DNA from: an uncultured Chryseolinea sp.
GTDB taxonomy: Bacteria; Bacteroidota; Bacteroidia; Cytophagales; Cyclobacteriaceae
NCBI GenBank assembly: GCA_946478915.1
Contig: CAMLER010000209.1
Coordinates: 1-8,081, forward strand
Direction of reading: 5' to 3'
Length of the DNA stretch: 8,081 bases
Under the pieces are notes generated by a model. The model was not told where the DNA came from. It saw only the letters and a program-made list of their open reading frames with translations, and searched no databases. Positions within the stretch are counted from its first letter, which is position 1, and every line of letters starts with the position of its first letter. Positions 1-6,095 of this stretch are shown here, piece by piece. The position numbers and the translations under genes were made by a program.

Positions 1-276
1 CTTTACTTCAGGCCACTCGAAACGGATATTCCGGTCGCCTTCTGTAACAATGATTTTGTTCTTTCCAATGGCGACACGGCGTACTTTGTCAGTTATCAGC
101 AGATAGGCGCTGAAGCTTATTGCACCAAGCGTAAAGAACAGCAAGGCAATAAAGAATGTCTTCGGCCCGAAATCATATTGCAAAAAGATCGTGCCGGTAA
201 CTGCCCAGGGAAGAAAACTAAATGCGAGGAAAAAATACTTCGCAAAGTAAAACTTAACGGGACTAGCTTCTACCAT
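1..276 (-). CDS. Small membrane protein with two N-terminal helices, 5' part only
   Basis: The first 92 codons of a leftward gene are visible, and the reading frame stays open to the window edge. The ATG at 274-276 is the only good start: an in-frame TGA lies at 283-285 just upstream. Two hydrophobic segments can be seen, at about residues 12-34 and 40-62, joined by a short loop. They are followed by a basic and then mixed strand-like stretch (VRRVAIGKNKIIVTEG, then IRFEWPEVK). Two helices followed by this kind of sequence resemble small bacterial membrane proteins with a PH-like or YcxB-like cytoplasmic domain, but too little is visible to name a family. The gene lies 87 bp beyond the WD40-caspase gene on the same strand and could be read with it or from its own promoter. 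Confidence 0.75.
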   Translation of the reverse strand, partial: MVEASPVKFYFAKYFFLAFSFLPWAVTGTIFLQYDFGPKTFFIALLFFTLGAISFSAYLLITDKVRRVAIGKNKIIVTEGDRNIRFEWPEVK

Positions 277-327
277 CTTAATTCAAAGTTTAAAAAATGT
301 AAAACTAAAATACGATAAAATGTGCGG

Positions 328-359
328 CAAAGTTTCTTAATTATAAACTTTCCTGCAAA
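328..359 (-). promoter_or_regulatory. Candidate Bacteroidota-type promoter for the leftward membrane protein gene
   Basis: On the minus strand a TTTG (356-359) is followed after 20 bp by AAACTTTG (328-335), which matches the TAnnTTTG consensus at five of six fixed positions. Transcription would start about 45-50 bases before the ATG at 276. The -7 box lies inside one arm of an inverted repeat. In AT-rich spacer DNA such matches arise easily, so this is a weak call. Confidence 0.3.
329..351. repeat. 7-bp perfect inverted repeat (AAAGTTT / AAACTTT)
   Basis: AAAGTTT at 329-335 and AAACTTT at 345-351 form a perfect 7-bp stem with a 9-base AT loop. The stem contains only one G-C pair and no long T-run follows it closely in the leftward direction, so it would make a poor intrinsic terminator for the WD40-caspase gene ending at 364. 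It could instead be a protein-binding site, because one arm covers the candidate -7 box. Chance is also possible at this AT content. Confidence 0.3.
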
Positions 360-363
360 TGCT

Positions 364-3300
364 TTATTGTGTTTCACGCTGAATGACCAGCGGAAAATCA
401 TTTCCTCGAGAGAAAGTATAAGGATACTGAGGATTTCCTTTCAACCTTCGCGTTACTTCAGGGACCTGGTCATCAACAAAAGATTTCAATTCGTAAATCG
501 TCACCTTGCCATCTTTTGGAGCACCATCCGCGGCCCCCTGTAATCCCTGGATGAGAACATGGGTGAACAATCCATGACCCAGGGAAGCAAATTCTGTGGC
601 AAATTGTTCACTTCCTGCTGAAGCCATTACATGGATACCGGCACTTCTTGCAAGTTGCGCGATCGCCTTTTCCTCCAGGGCACCCCGCGCGGCGAGCAAT
701 TCTACCGATGCACCGGATTGACACGCATCCATAACAATTAGTTGCTTCAACGCTTTTATTTCCCTGAATTTTTGCTGTAGCAAATTCGCCTCAATTGCAT
801 CCTTATGAAGGGAAGAAGCATCGTACAATCTTGAACTTTCTGTCGGTATGAAGTAAAACTTGTTGTCGACCATACTGCCATGCCCGGCATAGTAAAAGAT
901 CAAGACATCCTCCTGGCTAACTTTTGACGAAAGTTCCTCCAATTTGCTGAGAATTTTCTGGCGTGTTGCTTCCTTATCATACAATGTATGAAGTTCAACA
1001 TTTTTAAACAGCTGGTCACTTCCAGCGCTCACCAGTTTACCAAAGGACTCAGCGTCAGCCCGAGCGAAATTAAGATTGAGTTTAGGATTTTTATACTCGT
1101 TTATTCCTACTGCCAAAAGGTAGCAGGTGCTGGTTTTTGCAACATGATCGGAGAACAATTCTGCCGTTTGGGCATCAGACTCAATGTTGTCGCGGTTGCT
1201 GGCGGTTGCTGAAAAAGTATTCACGCCGCTCACCAGATTTACTTCGTGTTTGTACGTTGTGGCCTGTCCGCGACTCTTGGGTAGCGTCAGCGCCTGTTGA
1301 TTGACTGGAATACTCTTTCCATTATGAAATAACCTGAGTTTTTCCACGCCATTCCCGTTATCGATGATCTTCACGTACACTTCACCTTTGCCTTCGCCAG
1401 AAGGAAGAGCTGCTACCTGGACCGTGGGCGGCGGAGATTTTTTCAAACTGCCCTGCATTGTTTTGGATTCGGTAGCAGAACGCGTTTTAAAAATTTCGGG
1501 CAGAAGATCTGGCCTGTAAAACTCGTCAAAGAACTGATCCGCTGAATATGTTTGTAGGCCACTTACAAAATGAATGTAAGCCCTCGCGTTTTCGGTGGCA
1601 TTAAAATATCCATCGGGACTCTTTACCATCCAATCGTTTGCTCCCAAATGGATGTGTTCAAAAAATTCTTTACCTGTGTTAAGGTCCCAGAATTTTGTGA
1701 CGCCGTCGAGACTGTGACTAATCAGCATTTTGGAATCCGGGCTTAGAACCAGGGACGTAATTTCGGCCCGGTGACCCTCGAAAGTCTTGATCACCGCGTT
1801 AGCATTAACATCCCAAACTCTGATAACGCGGTCGGCACCACCTGAATAAACAACCTTTTCGCCAGCACCAAAAATAGCAGTATGCACTGCACCTCGGTGC
1901 CCTGTAAATTTCTTTGACATCAAACCCGTACCGACGTTCCATATCCGTATCGATCCATCCCAGCCCGCGCTAAGCAATAAATTGTGATCTGTGCTCAGCT
2001 GCATTGAAGAAATGACGTCGGTGTGACCTACGAAATTGCGGACTTCTTTCTTTGTATCCGTTTCCCACATTTGTAATGTGTTATCCAGCCGGGCCGTGAA
2101 AATGTAAAGACTGCCTGGATGAACAACCAAATTGTAAGCTGATGCATTTTCCAGTCGGAAATAAGTCAGCATCTTCCCGGTGGAAAGCTCATGGATCTTC
2201 ATGGTGGCATCCCAGCTGGAAGTAACGACCGTTTTTTCGTCGTCGCTGAACCTGATATCGAAGATTGGTTCACGATAGCTTTTTATAACCTGCAACGAAT
2301 CTCCGCTGTGCAAATCCCAGAGAATGATTGTTCCATCTCCACCACCTGTCACTATTCGTCTTCCATCTCTTGACATATCATAACAAAGCACGGCCTTGTC
2401 ATGCCCTACGAATTCCTTCTCGGTTTTGCCTGTGGCGATATCCCATTGTTTTACGGCGGTACCGAATTTCCCTTTGATAAGACTTTTGCCATCACGCGTT
2501 AACAAAAGGTTGTTTTTTAGTCGGACATATTTTGCAATGGCCGACTGCCAGTAGAAGTTCGGGTCATAGTCCAGGCCGCCGCGATCGCGTTCATTTAAAT
2601 AGCCGGTAAGTTTTCTTTGCGTTTTATCCGTTTCGTAATTCCATGAGAACGCTGTATTGTCATCAGAAGCCACAACAAGTGCTCCGCTGTTTACTGCGAA
2701 CTCTATCTCATGAAACTTTCCCTGGTCATTTGCCTTCTTCAGTGCTATGGATTCTCCATCGGATTCACGCCAAACCATAATTTCGGTTTCTGATGCGCGG
2801 GATATGCTTTTACCATCGGGGCTCAGGGCGAATCCCACGAGATCCTCTGTCTTCTCTTCATAAATTCTGACGATGTCGAAAGATGGTATGTTGTACTTAG
2901 CGATGGAGCCATTATTTGACGCAGAATACAAATATTTGCTATCCGGACTGAAGGCAACGCGAGTGCCGCATCCCCCACACGATCCTTCTTCCGGACGAAG
3001 TGTTTTCACCAAAGTCCAATCGCTAGTCTGATAAACATTGACCGTTCGATCGTCTTCGCCAACTGCTAACAACAAACCGTTCGGTGATATGCATACATCA
3101 ACGCCGCTGCCCAGACCTTTATCTGCGGAAGCCGAGAGTTTGATTTGTTTGCGTCGGCTGCGCAGATCATAGATCGTCAGGGAATCACCATACCCGGAAT
3201 TGCCGTACCCCGCAACTACAAAGAAGTTTTGATGAGGGTCGACAGCCAGATCAGTAATAATATCATCCGTGGAAATAGAATGAATTTCATTTCCGGAGAC

Positions 3301-3597
3301 AACGTCCCACAGACGTATGGACTTATCGTTACTTCCCGTTATAAGGGTTTTACCATCGGGAGTAAAGGCAAGACTTGTGACGGTGGCTTCGTGTGCAAGG
3401 AAGCTCCGAATTTCCCGCCCGGTACTCATTTCCCATAACTTGGCAGATTTATCTCTGCTTCCGGTTGCCACATAATTGCTGTCCGGGCTTATCGCTACAC
3501 AAACTACTGCAAGTTCATGACCTTTTTGAATGACCGTTTCCAGTGACTGCGACAGCACTCCAAATGGGAAGCACAAAAAAATAAGGATCAACCTCAT
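364..3597 (-). CDS. Exported WD40-repeat protein with C-terminal caspase-like (peptidase C14) domain
   Basis: This is a 1077-residue multidomain protein. Residues 1-16 look like a signal peptide cleaved at VLS|QS, with no proper lipobox. Residues about 22-642 hold around 14 WD40-type repeats; clear ones end in LWEMSTG, LWDVVSG, QWDIATG, LWDLHSG, IWNVGTG, VWDVNAN and FWDLNTG. This is enough for two seven-bladed propellers. A linker (about 645-705, with DWMVKSPDGYF) and a beta-sandwich-like region (725-815) follow. The caspase-like domain is at 818-1075, with catalytic His906 in YYAGHG and Cys959 in DACQSG. Asp957, two residues before the Cys, matches metacaspases/orthocaspases, which cut after Arg or Lys, so basic specificity is inferred. 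The propellers probably bind a partner or hold the protease inactive. The gene starts 34 bp after cdaA with no clear promoter between them, so co-transcription is plausible. The domain call is firm; substrate and role are unknown. Confidence 0.93.
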   Translation of the reverse strand: MRLILIFLCFPFGVLSQSLETVIQKGHELAVVCVAISPDSNYVATGSRDKSAKLWEMSTGREIRSFLAHEATVTSLAFTPDGKTLITGSNDKSIRLWDVVSGNEIHSISTDDIITDLAVDPHQNFFVVAGYGNSGYGDSLTIYDLRSRRKQIKLSASADKGLGSGVDVCISPNGLLLAVGEDDRTVNVYQTSDWTLVKTLRPEEGSCGGCGTRVAFSPDSKYLYSASNNGSIAKYNIPSFDIVRIYEEKTEDLVGFALSPDGKSISRASETEIMVWRESDGESIALKKANDQGKFHEIEFAVNSGALVVASDDNTAFSWNYETDKTQRKLTGYLNERDRGGLDYDPNFYWQSAIAKYVRLKNNLLLTRDGKSLIKGKFGTAVKQWDIATGKTEKEFVGHDKAVLCYDMSRDGRRIVTGGGDGTIILWDLHSGDSLQVIKSYREPIFDIRFSDDEKTVVTSSWDATMKIHELSTGKMLTYFRLENASAYNLVVHPGSLYIFTARLDNTLQMWETDTKKEVRNFVGHTDVISSMQLSTDHNLLLSAGWDGSIRIWNVGTGLMSKKFTGHRGAVHTAIFGAGEKVVYSGGADRVIRVWDVNANAVIKTFEGHRAEITSLVLSPDSKMLISHSLDGVTKFWDLNTGKEFFEHIHLGANDWMVKSPDGYFNATENARAYIHFVSGLQTYSADQFFDEFYRPDLLPEIFKTRSATESKTMQGSLKKSPPPTVQVAALPSGEGKGEVYVKIIDNGNGVEKLRLFHNGKSIPVNQQALTLPKSRGQATTYKHEVNLVSGVNTFSATASNRDNIESDAQTAELFSDHVAKTSTCYLLAVGINEYKNPKLNLNFARADAESFGKLVSAGSDQLFKNVELHTLYDKEATRQKILSKLEELSSKVSQEDVLIFYYAGHGSMVDNKFYFIPTESSRLYDASSLHKDAIEANLLQQKFREIKALKQLIVMDACQSGASVELLAARGALEEKAIAQLARSAGIHVMASAGSEQFATEFASLGHGLFTHVLIQGLQGAADGAPKDGKVTIYELKSFVDDQVPEVTRRLKGNPQYPYTFSRGNDFPLVIQRETQ

Positions 3598-3631
3598 GCT
3601 GAGAATTTGTACATGAAGTTAAAAGAAAGAT

Positions 3632-4495
3632 TTATGCTTTGGCGGGATGCGGCTCCGGCGACTCGGTTTCTTCGGTGGATAGTTCTTCCCAACGGGTGGG
3701 TTCATTATTGTGCAGGTAGTCCAATATTTTCTTTTCAACGTGTTTAAGCTTGATCAGGCGCAGGTACTTGCCATTGCGCGCGAGAATCAGTCTGCCGGTT
3801 TCCTCGGAAATGGCTAAAACCAACGTATCCGTATTCTCTGACATTCCAACAGCTGCTCTATGTCGCAATCCATAGTGCGCAGGGAGATTATCGTTTTCAG
3901 TAACCGGCAAAACACAACGCGCCGCCTTGATCCGACCTTTATAGATTATAACGGCACCATCGTGCAACGGCGAGTTCTTATTGAAGATCGAAAGCAAAAG
4001 CCGTTTGTTTACCGTAGCGTCAAGCGCGTCACCCGTTTGAGCGTAAAATTTCATTTCAGAATCGCGGGAGAACACAATAAGCGCACCGGTCTTCGTGGCC
4101 TTCAAAGATTTTGCTGCCTCGATAACTTCACGCACATCAAAATCGTCATGGTAGTCGTGACGCCAGTTTGAGATCGACTTAAAAATATTCTCGCGGAATT
4201 CAGTTCCTCTTCCAATGACCAACAAAAACTTGCGTATCTCCGGCTGAAACAAAATGATCATGGCCAAAACACCTACGCCCATGAATTGACCGAGAATGGT
4301 CGCCAGCAATTCCATTTGGGCTGCACGCACGATCAAATACACAAGATAGAGCGCAAGTATGCCCAGGAAAATGTTCATCGCGATACTTCCCCTGATAAGT
4401 TTATAAACCTGATAAAGCAGTACGCTCACCAGCGCGATGTCTATGAAATCAACCCAGCCTACCTCGAGAAATCCGATTCTGAAAAGAAAAATCAT
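3632..4495 (-). CDS. cdaA: Membrane diadenylate cyclase, CdaA/DacA type
   Basis: The enzyme joins two ATP into cyclic di-AMP, releasing two pyrophosphates, on the cytoplasmic face of the inner membrane. With the ATG at 4493-4495 it has 287 residues. Three hydrophobic helices occupy about residues 14-33, 38-57 and 64-87. The DisA_N catalytic domain (about 115-250) carries both signature motifs: DGA at 179-181 (in SPLHDGAVI) and RHR at 211-213 (in GLRHRAA). Helix number, length and motif spacing fit CdaA rather than DisA or CdaS. An in-frame GTG at 4522 would add nine residues, but it lies upstream of a strong promoter match, so the ATG is preferred. The acidic, proline-containing tail (TEETESPEPHPAKA) is probably flexible. 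No CdaR or GlmM partner is adjacent, unlike in Firmicutes; instead folP lies upstream, as I recall for other Bacteroidota. Confidence 0.95.
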   Translation of the reverse strand: MIFLFRIGFLEVGWVDFIDIALVSVLLYQVYKLIRGSIAMNIFLGILALYLVYLIVRAAQMELLATILGQFMGVGVLAMIILFQPEIRKFLLVIGRGTEFRENIFKSISNWRHDYHDDFDVREVIEAAKSLKATKTGALIVFSRDSEMKFYAQTGDALDATVNKRLLLSIFNKNSPLHDGAVIIYKGRIKAARCVLPVTENDNLPAHYGLRHRAAVGMSENTDTLVLAISEETGRLILARNGKYLRLIKLKHVEKKILDYLHNNEPTRWEELSTEETESPEPHPAKA

Positions 4496-4501
4496 GCTAT
4501 A

Positions 4502-4532
4502 CAAAGGTAGGGTTCCTCGCACTATTTACGAA
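4502..4532 (-). promoter_or_regulatory. Bacteroidota-type promoter of cdaA
   Basis: On the minus strand the -7 box TACCTTTG (4502-4509) matches TAnnTTTG at every fixed position. Exactly 19 bp upstream lies TTCG (4529-4532), a three-of-four match to the -33 TTTG. The ATG of cdaA begins only six bases after the -7 box, so transcription should start at, or within a few bases of, the start codon. This sets the cdaA start at 4495 and implies a leaderless or almost leaderless mRNA. It also gives cdaA, and perhaps the WD40-caspase gene, expression independent of folP. Confidence 0.65.
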
Positions 4533-4561
4533 GGAAGCATTCATATTAAAAACATTTATCG

Positions 4562-5458
4562 TTAAGGGGATGGAGTCATAGATGAAATCAATTTGCAAAC
4601 TTCTGCTGCCTCTTTAACATCATGTACCCTTAGGATGTTCGCTCCCTTCAAGACAGCTATAGTATTAAGACAAGTGGTTCCGTTTAAAGCTTCGTCAGGG
4701 GTGATTGCAAGTGACTTCCATATCATAGACTTACGGGAGATTCCAACAAGGATGATTTTGTCTAGAATCTTGAGATATTCCAGCGACTGTAATAATCTAA
4801 AGTTCTGTTCAATATTTTTTGCAAACCCAAACCCCGGATCTACAATAATATCTTTGACGCCCAACGCTTGCAACTGGTAAATTTTTTGATGCAAATAATC
4901 TGTTACGTCCTTCACAACATCGCCATATTGCGCCATACCAGTCATGGTTTTCGGATCTCCGCGCATATGCATGAGAACATAAGGAACCTGTGTTTTTGAA
5001 ACGAACGAAAACATTTCGGAGTCCAGTGCTCCACCGCTGATATCGTTGATCATTGAAGCACCTTCCTGAAGTGCGGCATCTGCCACTTCCACACGGAACG
5101 TGTCGATAGAAATAATCGCTTCCGGAAAATTTCTCGCTATTAACCGAATCGCGGCCGATACCCGTCTTCTCTCTTCGCTTGCCGTAACTTCCCCGGCTCC
5201 TGGTCTTGAAGAATAACCGCCAACGTCAATGAAAGTGGCTCCATCGCGCAGCATCCTTTCAGTTTGTTGTAGAATCGTTTCATCTGAATTGAAACGGCTT
5301 CCCTCGTAAAAGCTGTCAGGCGTCACATTCAATACTCCCATTATTTTGGGATTTGCCAGCGAAATCAACCGCCCGCGGATGTTCACTGTCTCATTTGTGC
5401 AAAATATTTTATTTTCAGTCCGAAATTTCACGAGTTCCTGGCTGGAATTGTGATCCAA
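4562..5458 (-). CDS. folP: Dihydropteroate synthase
   Basis: FolP condenses dihydropterin pyrophosphate with p-aminobenzoate to give 7,8-dihydropteroate in cytoplasmic folate synthesis, and is the sulfonamide target. The TIM-barrel signatures are present in order: MGVLNVTPDSF (40-50), DVGGYSSRPG (78-87), SIDTF (117-121), INDISGG (137-143), DPGFGF (207-212), VGISRKS (238-244) and RVHD (277-280). Tyr replaces the Glu of the E. coli GGESTRPG loop, a form I recall from Bacteroidota enzymes. The start is uncertain: there is no ATG before Met40. TTG at 5456-5458 gives 298 residues; GTG at 5429-5431, with AGGA just upstream, gives 289. The gene is divergent from the DUF1599 gene across only 32 bp and is followed after 66 bp by cdaA, which has its own promoter. 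Confidence 0.95.
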   Translation of the reverse strand: MDHNSSQELVKFRTENKIFCTNETVNIRGRLISLANPKIMGVLNVTPDSFYEGSRFNSDETILQQTERMLRDGATFIDVGGYSSRPGAGEVTASEERRRVSAAIRLIARNFPEAIISIDTFRVEVADAALQEGASMINDISGGALDSEMFSFVSKTQVPYVLMHMRGDPKTMTGMAQYGDVVKDVTDYLHQKIYQLQALGVKDIIVDPGFGFAKNIEQNFRLLQSLEYLKILDKIILVGISRKSMIWKSLAITPDEALNGTTCLNTIAVLKGANILRVHDVKEAAEVCKLISSMTPSP

Positions 5459-5490
5459 ATTAAGAAGTTTGCTAAGCTAAATTATTCCCC
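5459..5490. other. 32-bp divergent spacer between folP and the DUF1599 gene
   Basis: The spacer is too short for two separate Bacteroidota promoters, which span about 35 bp each. I found no convincing TTTG/TAnnTTTG pair in either direction; a TTTG at 5468-5471 has no matching -7 box 17-23 bp later. TTAATTTG on the minus strand (5456-5463) resembles a -7 box but lacks a -33 partner. If it is real, folP would have to start at the downstream GTG rather than the TTG. The promoters probably overlap each other or extend into the opposite coding sequence. Confidence 0.5.
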
Positions 5491-6030
5491 TTGATCGAAA
5501 AAACTATCGAAGAGTACACTGAAGTGATCGGAATTTGCAAGTCGTTGTTTGAAAAGAAGACAAGAGACTATGGAACAGCGTGGCGCATTTTACGACTTCC
5601 CTCAATAACTGACCAGATATTTATCAAAGCCCAGCGAATCCGGAGCATTCAGGAAAAAGGTAAACAAAAAGTCGATGATCCCATCAGGGATGAATTCATT
5701 GGAATCATCAACTATTGCATCATCGCATTAATCCAAATGGAGATGCAGGGTTCATCTAAAATGGATATGTCGTTTGAGGAGTTGGAACCCTACTACGACA
5801 ATGCGGCTAAACAGACAATGGACTTGCTTCAGAATAAAAACCATGACTATGGCGAGGCCTGGCGCGAAATGCGCGTGACTTCCATAACAGATATCATACT
5901 GATGAAGCTGCTAAGAGTAAAACAAATTGAAGATAACGATGGAAAAACGCTGGTTAGCGAAGGAACGAAGGCAAATTATCAGGATATGATTAACTATGCG
6001 GTTTTTGCGTTGATCAAACTGAAAGATTAG
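5491..6030 (+). CDS. DUF1599 family protein with two tandem copies of the domain
   Basis: This 179-residue soluble, mostly helical protein consists of two related halves. DYGTAWR at 27-33 matches DYGEAWR at 119-125, each followed by a similar SITD-I--K--R---I pattern. INYCIIALIQ (73-82) matches INYAVFALIK (167-176). This fits DUF1599, which I recall has been linked to nucleotide-modification contexts, although no biochemical role is established as far as I know. The conserved Asp, Tyr, Trp, Arg and Lys positions suggest a ligand or nucleotide site, but this is inference. The start is taken as TTG at 5491: the only upstream codons before the in-frame TAA at 5473 hold no better start, and the protein begins at the expected point before the first repeat. 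Its stop codon lies inside an 8-bp tandem repeat. It heads a rightward cluster with the MauE-like gene and aroK. Confidence 0.85.
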   Translation: MIEKTIEEYTEVIGICKSLFEKKTRDYGTAWRILRLPSITDQIFIKAQRIRSIQEKGKQKVDDPIRDEFIGIINYCIIALIQMEMQGSSKMDMSFEELEPYYDNAAKQTMDLLQNKNHDYGEAWREMRVTSITDIILMKLLRVKQIEDNDGKTLVSEGTKANYQDMINYAVFALIKLKD

Positions 6031-6094
6031 AAAATTAGAAGATTGGAAGATTGGAAGATTAGAAAATTGGAAGATTAGAAAATTAGAAGATTGA
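6023..6094 (+). repeat. Tandem repeat, nine units of 8 bp, consensus AARATTRG
   Basis: Nine consecutive 8-bp units vary almost only at positions 3 and 7, always A or G: AAGATTAG, AAAATTAG, AAGATTGG twice, AAGATTAG, AAAATTGG, AAGATTAG, AAAATTAG and AAGATTGA. The first 23 bases (6023-6045) recur exactly at 6071-6093, which suggests duplication of a multi-unit block. The array includes the last codons and TAG stop of the DUF1599 gene and fills the spacer up to one base before the next ATG. It is not palindromic, so it is not a terminator. It must form the translation initiation region of the downstream gene unless a hidden promoter exists inside it. From memory, similar intergenic arrays occur in other Bacteroidota; their function is not known to me. 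Confidence 0.95.
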
Positions 6095-6095
6095 G

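Noticed and set aside
3145..3438. Plus-strand 97-codon open frame, with other shorter ones, opposite the WD40-caspase gene
   Set aside because: They are shadows of the repeat-rich coding sequence on the other strand, with no recognisable domain.
3571..3573. Cys9 in the N-terminus of the WD40-caspase protein as a lipoprotein anchor
   Set aside because: The preceding residues (LIFL) do not form a lipobox, and the Cys lies in the middle of the hydrophobic core. An ordinary signal peptide fits better.
3594..3614. Six-codon upstream frame (ATG at 3614) whose TGA overlaps the WD40-caspase ATG
   Set aside because: It could couple translation, but a six-codon frame is common by chance and has no supporting ribosome site or conservation data here.
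4496..4522. GTG-started, nine-residue longer form of CdaA
   Set aside because: The extension covers the best promoter match in the window, and the shorter ATG form begins just before the first helix as expected.
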